Assembly: GCA_964481395.1 (NCBI GenBank)
Contig: CAYZYG010000003.1
Location: forward strand, 31,089-95,088
Reading direction: 5' to 3'
Length of the DNA: 64,000 nucleotides
DNA from: JBFMFH01 sp964481395
Lineage (GTDB): Bacteria > Acidobacteriota > Vicinamibacteria > Vicinamibacterales > JAKQTR01
Shown here one piece after another: positions 53,149 through 61,454 of this stretch. Within the stretch, counting starts at the first letter, position 1, and every line of letters starts with the position of its first letter. Under the pieces are notes generated by a model. The model was not told the DNA's origin and searched no databases. It saw nothing but the letters and a program-made list of their open reading frames with translations. Both the position numbers and the translations under genes were made by a program.

Positions 53149-53227
53149 GGGTGCTGCACCCTCAATCTGAACGGTCGCGGACTCCGGCTGAGTGGCACCG
53201 GCCGTCCGCGTGTCCCGGGAGCCCCCG

Positions 53228-53869
53228 ATGCCCGACTGGGTCTGGATTGGCGTTATCATCGTCGCCCTGATCGCCGGAGCGCTTGTCCGTGAGCACTGGC
53301 GCCTCAGGGCGCTGGAATCGTGGAGCCGCACGCGCGGGTTCACGCTGCATCGCCCGTTCAAGCCTGGTGATCACCCGGAGATTGCCGCCCTCGGATCGAG
53401 GTTCAGCGGCCGTGACAACATGCGCTGGGCCACCGGCGCCTCGGGATGGGCGGCGGACACGAAAGTCACCGTCGCCGAGTTCGAGTACACGCCGACGGGC
53501 CGGAAGACCGGCATCTGGTTCACGCTCGTCGCCTGGGCCGTTCGCGGCCCAGCCGGCCCGCTCACCCTCACGCCACGGGGCCGCAACGTCATCGACTCGG
53601 CGGTGAGCGCGGTCATGGGGCGTTCGGACGCGGACTCCGCCGGTCTGCAGATCACCACCGACGGAGCGCTCGTCGTCCACGGCGAGCCCGCCGTCCGCGA
53701 GGCCTGGCTGACCGACGACCGCCGGCGCGCCCTCGAGGCGTGGCCGCACGGCGGACAGTTCGTCGTGATGGACGGGTGGGCCGGCTGGAAGACCGAAGGC
53801 CTCATCACCCCCGCCCGCGTGGACGATCTACTCGCGCACGTCGCCGAGATTCGGCCGGTGCTGGACTAG
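53228..53869 (+). CDS. Membrane-anchored protein of unknown function
   Basis: This 213-residue protein begins with one transmembrane helix (WVWIGVIIVALIAGALV) followed by a positively charged turn (REHWRLRALESWSRTRGF). A soluble domain of about 170 residues then alternates beta strands (VTVAEFEYTPTG, GIWFTLVAWAV) and ends in helices. The layout, in which the N-terminal helix leads into a domain starting SRTRGF, is common among small acidobacterial unknowns. I chose ATG 53228 over an ATG at 53192, which adds only unpatterned residues. No operon partner. Confidence 0.72.
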   Translation: MPDWVWIGVIIVALIAGALVREHWRLRALESWSRTRGFTLHRPFKPGDHPEIAALGSRFSGRDNMRWATGASGWAADTKVTVAEFEYTPTGRKTGIWFTLVAWAVRGPAGPLTLTPRGRNVIDSAVSAVMGRSDADSAGLQITTDGALVVHGEPAVREAWLTDDRRRALEAWPHGGQFVVMDGWAGWKTEGLITPARVDDLLAHVAEIRPVLD

Positions 53870-53969
53870 CGGCCCGTATCGGCTGAATCAATCGCGGCCT
53901 CCGGGCGGGGCATCCCGTCTGGCGGCGTTGCTCCTCCTTCGAATACTCGCAGTAATCTCGGTCGTCACG

Positions 53970-54137
53970 CCTGGTATACACTCCCGCGCATGCCCCGCGC
54001 GGATCTCACCGTGCGCGTGACCGCCGGCCTGGCCGCCGGCGGCTCCTCTCGATTCCCGGGCGCCGAAGCCTCGGCGCAGCGGGATGCTCCTGACCGCGTC
54101 CGCCGGCGCGGACCTGTCGTCGAGGTACTGACGCCGA
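53970..54137 (+). pseudogene. Deletion vestige of an esterase-like paralogue
   Basis: The first about 110 bases match the promoter, start and signal-peptide region of the gene at 58217: GGTATACACT, then GCGCATG, then codons reading MPRADLT and GGLAAGG. From about 54078 the sequence jumps to the very end of that gene (GGATGCT, CTGACCGCG, GGCGCGGACCTGTCGT, GTACTGACGCC). About 1.6 kb of coding sequence is missing between. It is therefore a second, internally deleted copy lying 4.2 kb upstream of the intact one. No product expected. Confidence 0.75.
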
Positions 54138-54194
54138 CACGGGCGTGCGCCAGGGGCCGGATCGAGAGGCGGCGCCTTCGGGCAAGGGGGCGGC

Positions 54195-55853
54195 ATGGCT
54201 CGTGAGTCGGAAGGACGACGCACGTTTCCGGTGGCGGTCATCGCGCCGTCGAGCTATGACGGGCAGGGGTACGTGATTCAATGGCGCTACCCCTTCGCGC
54301 CCTCGCTCGCGATCGGCTGCATCTACTCCCTTGTGCGGGAGGCCGCCGACCGCCGGGCCCTCGGACCCGACCTGGATGTCGCGGTCGAGGCCTACGACGA
54401 GCCGGGCTCGGTCGTGCCGGTGCGCCGGCTGCTCCGGCGGTTCCGAAGGGAAGGCCGGGGGCTCGTACTGCTGGCAGGTGTACAGACCTGCCAGTTCCCG
54501 CGCGCCGTGGACCTGGCTCGTCCGTTCCGGCAGGAGCGCATCCCGGTCGTCATGGGCGGACCCCACGTGACCGCGGCCGTCGGCGTCTCGTCGGACTCGC
54601 CGCCGGATGTGGCCGCCGCGCAAGAGCTCGGCATTTCGCTCTTCGCGGGCGAAGCCGAAGGCCGCATGGCCGCGCTGCTCCAGGACGCCGCGCGCGGCGA
54701 GTTGAAATCCGTCTACGACTACGTTCAGGATCGGCCCGATCTGCGGGGGCAGGTGCTCCCGCTCCTTCCGCCCGGCCCTCGACGGGTGTATTACGCCCCG
54801 TTCGATGCGGGGCGCGGGTGTCCGTTCGGCTGCGACTTCTGCTCCGAGCCGGCGATCCAGGGCCATCGGTCCCGGTACCGTGACGCCGACGACGTGGAGC
54901 GGATCGTCCGGCACTACCTCGGCATAGGCGTCCGCCATTTCTTCATCACGGACGACAACTTCTCGCGCAACGCGAACTGGGAGGCGATTGTCGATCGCCT
55001 CATCGCGATGCGGGAGCGGGAAGGGCGGAACATCCGGCTGGCCGTGCAGGTGGATACCCTGTCCCACACTGTTCCCCGTTTCGTCGAGAAACTCGCACGG
55101 GCAGGATGCCGGCGCGCGTTCCTCGGCGTCGAGAGCGTCCGCCAGGAGAACCTGGATGCCGTCCGCAAGACGCACAACCGCCTCTCGACCTACCAGCAGG
55201 TGCTGCGGTCGTGGAGATCTCATGGCGTCATGACGCTGGCCGGCTTCATCATCGGGTTCCCGGGCGATACCCCCGAGACGATCGCCGACGATATCCGGCG
55301 GATTCAGGAGGAGCTGCCCGTCGACCTGCTGTCGGTCACCATCCTCACGCCGATCGTGGGGGCCGCCTACGATGCCAGGCTGCGGGAGCAGGGCGTGCCA
55401 CGGGACCCGGATCTCAACCGGTACGACCACGAGCACGCGACGACGGCGACACCTGGCATGACGGCGGCCGAACTCCAGGACGCGCTGGAGCGGGCCTGGC
55501 GCGCGTACTACAGTCGCGAGCACATCGAGCGGCTGCTCCGGCGAGCCGTGGCGTCGGGCCTGCCTGTCGATCGTCTGCGGGACGCGATCTGGTGGTTTCA
55601 CTCCTCCCGCCGGATCGCGGGAGTGAATCCCTACCGCGCAGGTGTCCTGCGGCGAAAACGACGCGCGACCCGGCGTCCGGGGTTTCCCCGTGAGCTTCCC
55701 GTTCTCTTCCACGCTCGACGGGTGTGGGAGGAACTCTCGACGTACGCGGCGGTCGCGGCCGACGGGCTGCGGCTGGTGGTGATTCAGCGGCGTATCGAAA
55801 AGGATCGGCTCAGGAATGAACGGCAACCCGGCGATCGCCGATGGCCGGCCTGA
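54195..55853 (+). CDS. B12-binding-type radical SAM enzyme, substrate unknown
   Basis: This 552-residue protein has an N-terminal Rossmann-like region (about 10-150) of the B12-binding type (VVMGGPHVTA, LFAGEAEG), without a clear DxHxxG motif. A radical SAM domain follows with cluster motif CPFGCDFC (C209, C213, C216), and then a GEP-equivalent and later motifs such as AFLGVESVRQENL and GFIIGFPGDTPE. It resembles the family of methylthiotransferase-like and tetrapyrrole or hopanoid-modifying enzymes. Without partner genes the reaction cannot be assigned. It stands alone between unrelated genes. Confidence 0.88.
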   Translation: MARESEGRRTFPVAVIAPSSYDGQGYVIQWRYPFAPSLAIGCIYSLVREAADRRALGPDLDVAVEAYDEPGSVVPVRRLLRRFRREGRGLVLLAGVQTCQFPRAVDLARPFRQERIPVVMGGPHVTAAVGVSSDSPPDVAAAQELGISLFAGEAEGRMAALLQDAARGELKSVYDYVQDRPDLRGQVLPLLPPGPRRVYYAPFDAGRGCPFGCDFCSEPAIQGHRSRYRDADDVERIVRHYLGIGVRHFFITDDNFSRNANWEAIVDRLIAMREREGRNIRLAVQVDTLSHTVPRFVEKLARAGCRRAFLGVESVRQENLDAVRKTHNRLSTYQQVLRSWRSHGVMTLAGFIIGFPGDTPETIADDIRRIQEELPVDLLSVTILTPIVGAAYDARLREQGVPRDPDLNRYDHEHATTATPGMTAAELQDALERAWRAYYSREHIERLLRRAVASGLPVDRLRDAIWWFHSSRRIAGVNPYRAGVLRRKRRATRRPGFPRELPVLFHARRVWEELSTYAAVAADGLRLVVIQRRIEKDRLRNERQPGDRRWPA

Positions 55854-55890
55854 TGAGCCCCGGATGCGCCGGTTGCGCCGGCCGGCGCGC

Positions 55891-56661
55891 TCAGGGGCCG
55901 GGGGGGCGATCCAGGCGCGGTTCCGCCAGCCGCTCGAGAGGCCAGACCACGACATCGACCCCGCGTGAGAAATGCAGCAGCGGCGCTCCGCTGGTGCGCA
56001 GTCCGTGCGGCTCCAGCAGCAGCTCCGCATCGACCTCGCCCGACGCCTCTTGCAGCGGCCAGGGCACGTGGTGGACCTCGGCCCGGTACAGCGTTCCGTC
56101 GGGCGCCTGCGCGTAGAGACAATACCGTTCCGTGAGAAACGACTCGAGCGAGCCCGGCGTTGCCTCGAAGACCTCGGACACCGGCCGGTACGCGGCCCGG
56201 AACGACACCGACGCCTCGTCGCCCACCCGGCGGGCCGAGAACCCGAATGCTCCCGCGCGCGCCGCGATGCCGATCTCGGCCGGGAAGTACGGCAGATGGA
56301 AGAACCGTCTCGCGGCCCATACGGCCACGCGGTTCGCGGCGTCGAGGCTCAGGAACCACACGCCGGGCTTGCCGTCGCGCTCCACGTAGAGCCGCAGGTT
56401 GAGCTCGGGAAACGCCGACAGCCAGGGCAGGTCGGGCAGCGGGCGGCGCATGACGCCAGACATTCGGAACGGCACGACGCCGATCCACGACGTGCCGCCG
56501 AACTCCTGCACGCGCAAGCCGCGCGGGACGAGCGGCCGGAGCAGGTCGGCCGGAACCGGCCAGTGAGCGAAGAGCAGATCCAGCCAGCGCTGGCGCCACG
56601 TCCAGCGGCCTCGCGGCGCGGGCCACGGACGATGCTCAGTTCGCGAGAACGCGATGTGCAT
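55891..56661 (-). CDS. DUF2071 (YqjF-like) protein
   Basis: This 256-residue cytoplasmic protein matches the DUF2071/YqjF pattern: RQRWLDLLFAHWPVPADLLRPLVP at the N-terminus, GTSWIGVVPFRMSG, then ELNLRLYVERDGKPGVWFLSLDA and FHLPYFPAEI. The C-terminal part includes HHVPWPLQEASGEV. Function of the family is unknown; it folds like acetoacetate decarboxylase. It lies 20 bases downstream of the next small gene on the same strand and may be co-transcribed with it. Confidence 0.88.
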   Translation of the reverse strand: MHIAFSRTEHRPWPAPRGRWTWRQRWLDLLFAHWPVPADLLRPLVPRGLRVQEFGGTSWIGVVPFRMSGVMRRPLPDLPWLSAFPELNLRLYVERDGKPGVWFLSLDAANRVAVWAARRFFHLPYFPAEIGIAARAGAFGFSARRVGDEASVSFRAAYRPVSEVFEATPGSLESFLTERYCLYAQAPDGTLYRAEVHHVPWPLQEASGEVDAELLLEPHGLRTSGAPLLHFSRGVDVVVWPLERLAEPRLDRPPGP

Positions 56662-56681
56662 GCAGGGTCCAGCGGAGCGCG

Positions 56682-57020
56682 TCAGTCTCCGACACGGCTC
56701 CAGAACTCGATGGGGACGCCCCGCTCCTCGAGGAAGCTCTTGGAGGCGCAGCGGTCGTCGTCACGGAATCGGCCGGCCAGCAGCGACAGGACATCGTCGC
56801 CACTTCTGCCTCCGAGCGCGGCGACAAGGCTCGGGATGTGTGGCGCGCGCACCGTGATGATCCACTCGTACTCCGACGACCCGGCGCCCCAGAACGAGGC
56901 GACGCCGGGGCCGAGATCCTGCCCCTCGATGAGCAGGTCCCCGTTCGCGTCCACGCGCGCCCACAGCCGACGGACGTCATGTCCCGTGTGGTCCTCTCGA
57001 AGCGTGATGGCAGTTGGCAT
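56682..57020 (-). CDS. Small conserved protein of unknown function
   Basis: This 112-residue protein has strands rich in acidic and aromatic residues (HTGHDVRRLWARVDANGDLLIEGQDLG and EYEWIITVRAPHIPSLVAALGG) and a helical C-terminus (KSFLEERGVPIEFWS). It looks like a compact, real protein of a family found sporadically in bacteria. No signal peptide or membrane segment. It is likely the first gene of a pair with the DUF2071 gene. I cannot name it. Confidence 0.72.
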   Translation of the reverse strand: MPTAITLREDHTGHDVRRLWARVDANGDLLIEGQDLGPGVASFWGAGSSEYEWIITVRAPHIPSLVAALGGRSGDDVLSLLAGRFRDDDRCASKSFLEERGVPIEFWSRVGD

Positions 57021-57343
57021 ACCGACCTGGATGGCACTCTAAACCCCGGACTCCCGCGTCGTCAACGAAGCGCCCGGTGACGTCCGGTGACGTTCGATGC
57101 TCCGAGTTGATGGCGCGATCCGAAGTGCGCTCTAATAGCTGCCGGGGCAAGCGGCTGGGCTGCCGGCGCGCCTCGACTGCAGACGCGGAACACGGCCGGG
57201 ACGTCCGACCCAGTGCGCCATGGTTGGCCCTGCCACGGGGTACCCGTCCGGAGGCTGGCCCGGAGATGAATGGGGAGCAGAAGACGATTCCCGCGCGACG
57301 GCCAGGCGCGCAGCGCCGTCTGGCTTCGCGAGGAGACACGATC
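57021..57343. other. Gene-free stretch of 323 bases between divergent genes
   Basis: It holds the tandem repeat at 57074-57093 and a TAATAG -10-like box near 57133. No coding sequence is supported. Confidence 0.4.
57074..57093. repeat. Perfect tandem 10-base repeat
   Basis: CCGGTGACGT occurs twice in a row, spaced by exactly one helical turn, about 55-75 bases upstream of the minus-strand gene start. It is a possible regulator-binding site. Confidence 0.45.
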
Positions 57344-57877
57344 ATGGGACGTTCGTTCGGCATGAGTACCGCGTGGCTGCTGGCCGCGCTGATCGTGAGC
57401 ACGGGGCAGGCGCAGGACAAGGGCGCCGCTCCGAAGATGTCGGCCGTGCCCCAGACGGCCGAGTGGAAGCGTCTCGGTTCCCTCGTCGGGAGCTGGGAGG
57501 GCACGATGGCCCAGGGCGGTCAGAGCATGCCCGCGACCGTCGATGTCAGGATGACGGGCGACGGATCGGCCATCATGCACGTGCTCGGCCGCGACACGCC
57601 CCACGAGATGGTGACGATGATCCATCCGGACGGGAAGCGGCTGTTGGCGACGCACTACTGCGCCGCGCACAACCAGCCGCGCATGGCGCTCGTACCCTCG
57701 TCTTCGCCGAACCAGGTGGCGTTCGACTTCCTGGACGGCACGAACATCGCGCCGGGCGACACCCACATGCGGAGCGTGGTGTTCACCTTCATCGACGCGG
57801 ATCACCACACCGAGGCGTGGACCAGCTCCGAGAGCCGCGAGCCGGCCGTGTTCACGTTCACGCGCAAGAAGACGTAG
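57344..57877 (+). CDS. Small secreted protein, DUF1579-like
   Basis: This 177-residue protein has a signal peptide (MSTAWLLAALIVSTGQAQ) and a beta-barrel-type domain with LGSLVGSWEGTMAQGGQ, ATVDVRMTGDGSAIMH and HHTEAWTSSE. The pattern (WKRLGSLVGSWEG ... THYCAAHNQPRM) resembles the DUF1579 lipocalin-like group. A GAGGAG site precedes ATG 57344; longer frames upstream lack support. Periplasmic or secreted; ligand unknown. Confidence 0.8.
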   Translation: MGRSFGMSTAWLLAALIVSTGQAQDKGAAPKMSAVPQTAEWKRLGSLVGSWEGTMAQGGQSMPATVDVRMTGDGSAIMHVLGRDTPHEMVTMIHPDGKRLLATHYCAAHNQPRMALVPSSSPNQVAFDFLDGTNIAPGDTHMRSVVFTFIDADHHTEAWTSSESREPAVFTFTRKKT

Positions 57878-57916
57878 CCGGCGGACGGGAAGGTTTGCGC
57901 CGGGGGACTGAACATC

Positions 57917-58171
57917 GTGGTCGCGATCCCGGAAGATGTCGAAGAGTATCGGGACGAGCGGTGGTGCCGCGACACCACGCGAGCCGTCGCGACGGCGGAT
58001 GACGCGGAGCGCTTCGTCGAGCAGGTCGGCTTCTGCGCCTGCCTCACCGACTCGCGGCGTCCAGGCCCGTCCCTGTACGTGGCCGTCTGCGGGCGGCGCG
58101 ATGCGGTGATGCCCCGGGCCGTGCAGAAGGACCCGGAGTCCTCCCTCACGTGGCGCGCGTCCCGCTCGTAG
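57917..58171 (+). pseudogene. Truncated remnant of a small conserved protein
   Basis: The 84-codon frame has well-patterned sequence (VEEYRDERWCRDTTRAVATADDAERF, CLTDSRRPGPSLYVAVCGRRD and VQKDPESSLTWR) that breaks off abruptly at RASRS and a stop. The pattern suggests a longer parent protein whose C-terminal part is lost. Its GTG start lies 39 bases after the previous gene. I cannot name the family with confidence. Confidence 0.45.
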
Positions 58172-58202
58172 CCAGCCCAGGCGCAGGGCGGACGACGTCT
58201 GG

Positions 58203-58208
58203 TATACA
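58203..58208 (+). promoter_or_regulatory. -10-like TATACA before the esterase-like gene
   Basis: TATACA in GGTATACACT lies 8 bases before the ATG at 58217, so the mRNA would be nearly leaderless. The same sequence precedes the vestigial copy at 53975. Confidence 0.4.
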
Positions 58209-58216
58209 CTTCGCGC

Positions 58217-59917
58217 ATGTCCCGCACGAATCTCAGCGTCGCCCTGATCGTGGCCGGTGGCTTGGCCGCCGGTGCCGTCAGCCTCGATTCGCGTGCGCCG
58301 AAGCCGCTGCGCATCGCCGTGTCGTTTCCCGCCAGCCTCGAATCGCAGCCGCTCGACGGCCGGATGCTGCTCGCGATCTCGCGGCGCGACACGCCGCCGC
58401 CGCTCCGGGCACAGATGACCGGTCCGAACGCGCAGCCGATGTTCGGCCTCGACGTGGACGGGCTGAAGCCCGGACAGGCCGCCGTCTTCGACGCGGGCAC
58501 GCGCGGGTGGCCCGTCGAGAGCCTGCGCGACATCCCCGCGGGCGACTACTTCGTGCAGGCCGCGCTCAACGTCTACACCACGGTGACGCGCGCCGACGGG
58601 CACACCATCAAGGTCCACCTCGACCAGTGGGAGGGGCAGAACTTCCGCACCTCGCCCGGCAACCTCTTCAGTCGTGTCGAGAAGGCCCGCATCGACCCGC
58701 AGGCCGGCGGCACGATCAGCATCAGCCTGGCCACGAAGAACCCGCCCATCGAGCCGCCGAAGGACACGAAGTACGTCAAGCACCTGAAGTTCCGCAGCGA
58801 GATGCTCAGCAGGTGGTGGGGTACCGACATCTACCTCGGCGCCGTCGTCGTCCTGCCGGAGGGCTGGGCGGAGCACCCGGAAGCGAAGTACCCCGTCATC
58901 TACAACCAGGGGCATTTCCCGAGGACCTTCAGCGGGTTCCGCGAGTCGCCGCCCGACCCGGCCGCCACCGGGCGGGTGCAAACGCAACAGGAGGGCGCGT
59001 ACCGGTTCTATCAGGATTGGGTGGCGGGGAAGATGGGCCGCGTCATCATCGTGCTCATCCAGCATCCGACGCCCTACTACGACGATTCCTATGCCGTGAA
59101 CTCGGCGAACAACGGGCCGTACGGCGACGCGCTCTGGCAGGAGTTCGTCCCGCGCGTCGAGCGCGAGTTCCGCGGCATCGGCGAACCGTGGGCGCGCATG
59201 ACGTACGGCGGGTCGACCGGCGGCTGGGAGTCGCTGGCGTGGCAGATCTTCTACCCCGACCGTCTCAACGGCACGTGGACGTTCTGTCCCGATCCCGTGG
59301 ACTTCCGCTACTTCCAGCTCGTCAACATCTACGAGGACGAGAACGCGTTCTACCCGAACAGCGAGTGGCGGAAGACCCCGCTGCGCCCGTGGTCGCGCGG
59401 ACTCGACGACCAGACGATGAACTCGCAGTTTGACGCGAGCCGGTACGAAGAGGTGCTGGGCACCCGAGGGCGGTCGGGCGAACAGATGGACATCTTCATG
59501 GCGGTCTTCGGCCCGGTGGGTCCGGACGGCTATCCGAAGCTGCTCTACGACAAGTGGACGGGCGCGATCGACCGGTCGGTGGCCGAGTACTGGCGCGAGC
59601 ACTACGATCTGCGCCACATCCTCGAGCGCGACTGGAAGACGCTCGGCCCGAAGCTCGTCGGGAAGCTCCACATCTACATGGGAGATCAGGACACGTTCCT
59701 GCTCGAGGAAGCCACCTTCAAGCTGCAGGAGTTCCTGGAGAGGACGGCAGACCCCTACTACGGCGGCTCGTTCGACATCGGCCGGCGCCAGCCGCACTGC
59801 TACTCGGGCGAGCCCGCGTTCCCCGGTCAGCGGGCCGAGCAGCGGGTCTTTCCGCAGATGGTGGAGCGGATGCTGATGACCGCGCCGGCCGGCGCGGACC
59901 TGTCGTGGCGGTACTGA
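58217..59917 (+). CDS. Secreted alpha/beta-hydrolase (esterase D-like)
   Basis: This 566-residue exported protein has a signal peptide (VALIVAGGLAAGAVS). A beta-rich N-terminal region (about 30-195) is followed by an alpha/beta hydrolase. The nucleophile is probably Ser333 in YGGSTGGWE, the acid Asp492 in MGDQDTF and the histidine His527 in QPHCYSG, a triad spread typical of esterase-D-like enzymes. It resembles large acidobacterial secreted esterases of unknown substrate. It is preceded by a TATACA box 8 bases from its ATG. A deleted copy of the same gene lies at 53970. Confidence 0.85.
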   Translation: MSRTNLSVALIVAGGLAAGAVSLDSRAPKPLRIAVSFPASLESQPLDGRMLLAISRRDTPPPLRAQMTGPNAQPMFGLDVDGLKPGQAAVFDAGTRGWPVESLRDIPAGDYFVQAALNVYTTVTRADGHTIKVHLDQWEGQNFRTSPGNLFSRVEKARIDPQAGGTISISLATKNPPIEPPKDTKYVKHLKFRSEMLSRWWGTDIYLGAVVVLPEGWAEHPEAKYPVIYNQGHFPRTFSGFRESPPDPAATGRVQTQQEGAYRFYQDWVAGKMGRVIIVLIQHPTPYYDDSYAVNSANNGPYGDALWQEFVPRVEREFRGIGEPWARMTYGGSTGGWESLAWQIFYPDRLNGTWTFCPDPVDFRYFQLVNIYEDENAFYPNSEWRKTPLRPWSRGLDDQTMNSQFDASRYEEVLGTRGRSGEQMDIFMAVFGPVGPDGYPKLLYDKWTGAIDRSVAEYWREHYDLRHILERDWKTLGPKLVGKLHIYMGDQDTFLLEEATFKLQEFLERTADPYYGGSFDIGRRQPHCYSGEPAFPGQRAEQRVFPQMVERMLMTAPAGADLSWRY

Positions 59918-59923
59918 CGCCGG

Positions 59924-60160
59924 CTATTGCCCGAGCAGCGTCAGCGCGTGCCCGACCGCGCCGCCGAGGTAGCACACCGCCAGCGCCGCCAGGCCGGCGG
60001 CTTCGACTATCGACACCCATGTCCGCATGCGCGCGCGCCAGCCGTCAGGCCGTGCGCGGCGGCGGGCCAGCGCCGCGAGGCAGCGCTGGCGGGTGCGCTC
60101 GGCACGCCTGTTGTCGCTGCGGTGGTCGGGCAGCGCCCAGAGGGGTTCGACCCACCGTTC
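59924..60160 (-). pseudogene. Remnant of a small membrane protein gene, no start codon
   Basis: On the minus strand the frame ending at TAG 59924 reads, from about 60160, WVEPLWALPDHRSDNRRAERTR, then QRCLAALARRRARP, and then one hydrophobic helix (VEAAGLAALAVCYLGGAVG). This resembles small single-helix proteins often found beside sigma genes in acidobacteria (RAERxRxRCxAALARRR pattern). No ATG, GTG or TTG precedes the conserved part; the only ATG (60028) would leave 34 residues. The missing start overlaps the divergent hydrolase promoter, suggesting 5' loss. Confidence 0.4.
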
Positions 60161-60216
60161 CGGGCGCGGCGTGCCGCGCCGCGCGCACCGTATCGTGCCG
60201 CACGGAGAGGATCGCG

Positions 60217-61422
60217 ATGATGCATGACCGACGCGAGCCAGGCCGACGACGACTCAGCGCCATCCTGGCGTTCGGCTGCGTGACGATCGTGTTGTCGGCG
60301 GCCCCGGCCAAGCAGGCGGCGCACACGGGTGGGCCGGTGCCGTCGCTGCAAGGGCCTGCGCGGCCGGCGGACCTGATCGGCCGCGCGGTGCAGTCCGCAT
60401 TCGAACGGAGTGGCGTGGCGGCCGCTTCGGTCGCGCTCGTCGGTCCCGGCGGGCTGCTCTACACGCGAACGATCGGCACGCGTGCGGGCGGAGACACGAG
60501 TCCTGCCGACGAGCGCACCGTGTTCCGGGCCGCGTCGCTCGGCAAGTCGGTTTTCGCCTACCTCGTCTTTACGCTGGTGCGCGACGGGCGGCTCGACCTC
60601 GACAGGCCGCTCCACGAGTACCTGCCCAAACCGCTCGCGGAGTACCCGGAGTACGCCGACCTCGACGGCGACATCCGCTATCGGGCGATTACCGCCCGCA
60701 TCGCCTTGTCACACCGGACGGGCTTTCCCAACTGGCGCTGGCAGACGAAGGACCGGAAGCTGCGTTTCCTGTTCACCCCGGGCGAGCAGTTCCTCTATTC
60801 GGGGGAGGGGTACCGTTACCTGCAGTTCGTGGTGGAGCACATCGCGGGCACGGACCTCGAGACGCTGGCCCGCGACCGCGTGTTTCGTCCGCTGGGCATG
60901 GCGCGCAGCAGCTACGCGTGGCAGGAAGAGTACGGGACGAACTGCGCGATCGATCGCGGGCCGATCGAGCGGATGCTCGGTCCCGACATCCTGAAGCGAC
61001 CGAACTGCGCGGGTTCTCTCCTCACGACGGCCGCCGACTACGGGCGGTTTCTCGCCGCCATGCTGGGGAGCGCCGCTCTTCCGGCACGGCTGCGCGACGA
61101 GATGCTCGGGCCAGAGACGGCCGTGGCCGGCGAGCACTTGTTCGGTCCTCCCGTGCCCGCTGCGCCAGCGCGCGGGGCCGAGCCGGATCGCTTCTGGTGC
61201 CTCGGTTGGGGCGGGTTTCGCAGCGCCGCGGGCGTTGTCCGGTTCCACGTCGGCTACGACTCGCCGGAGTTCGAGAACTACGCGGTCCTGTACCTCGACC
61301 AGGGCCTCGGCCTGGTCGTGCTGACCGCCGGGGGGCTTGGCCCGGCCGCCTCAGTCCCGTCGTTCGTCGAGGCCGTGATCGGACCGACCGACACCCCCTT
61401 CGCCTGGGCGGGCTACGAATAG
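60217..61422 (+). CDS. Secreted serine hydrolase, class C beta-lactamase-like
   Basis: This 401-residue protein has a signal sequence (LSAILAFGCVTIVLSAAP) and a beta-lactamase/esterase fold. The nucleophile motif SxxK is S107-L-G-K110. The second motif is YSG (FLYSGEGYRYLQF), replacing YxN, so activity differs from true beta-lactamases. The third motif may be HVGYDSPEF near residue 347. A GGAGAGG site precedes ATG 60217. It resembles EstB-like esterases or D-aminopeptidases. The open frame upstream overlaps the previous gene and is not coding. Confidence 0.88.
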   Translation: MMHDRREPGRRRLSAILAFGCVTIVLSAAPAKQAAHTGGPVPSLQGPARPADLIGRAVQSAFERSGVAAASVALVGPGGLLYTRTIGTRAGGDTSPADERTVFRAASLGKSVFAYLVFTLVRDGRLDLDRPLHEYLPKPLAEYPEYADLDGDIRYRAITARIALSHRTGFPNWRWQTKDRKLRFLFTPGEQFLYSGEGYRYLQFVVEHIAGTDLETLARDRVFRPLGMARSSYAWQEEYGTNCAIDRGPIERMLGPDILKRPNCAGSLLTTAADYGRFLAAMLGSAALPARLRDEMLGPETAVAGEHLFGPPVPAAPARGAEPDRFWCLGWGGFRSAAGVVRFHVGYDSPEFENYAVLYLDQGLGLVVLTAGGLGPAASVPSFVEAVIGPTDTPFAWAGYE

Positions 61423-61454
61423 GCCGCAGGCGCGGGCCGCCGCCGTTCTGCCGC

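Noticed and set aside
58151..58190. Minus-strand similarity to the end of the gene at 60217 (AWAGYE)
   Set aside because: About 17 of 18 bases match, but one such match is expected by chance in GC-rich DNA of this length and no flanking similarity extends it.
57062..59797. A 911-codon minus-strand open frame
   Set aside because: It is a third-position GC artefact opposite the DUF1579-like and esterase-like genes; the composition is arginine-rich and unpatterned.
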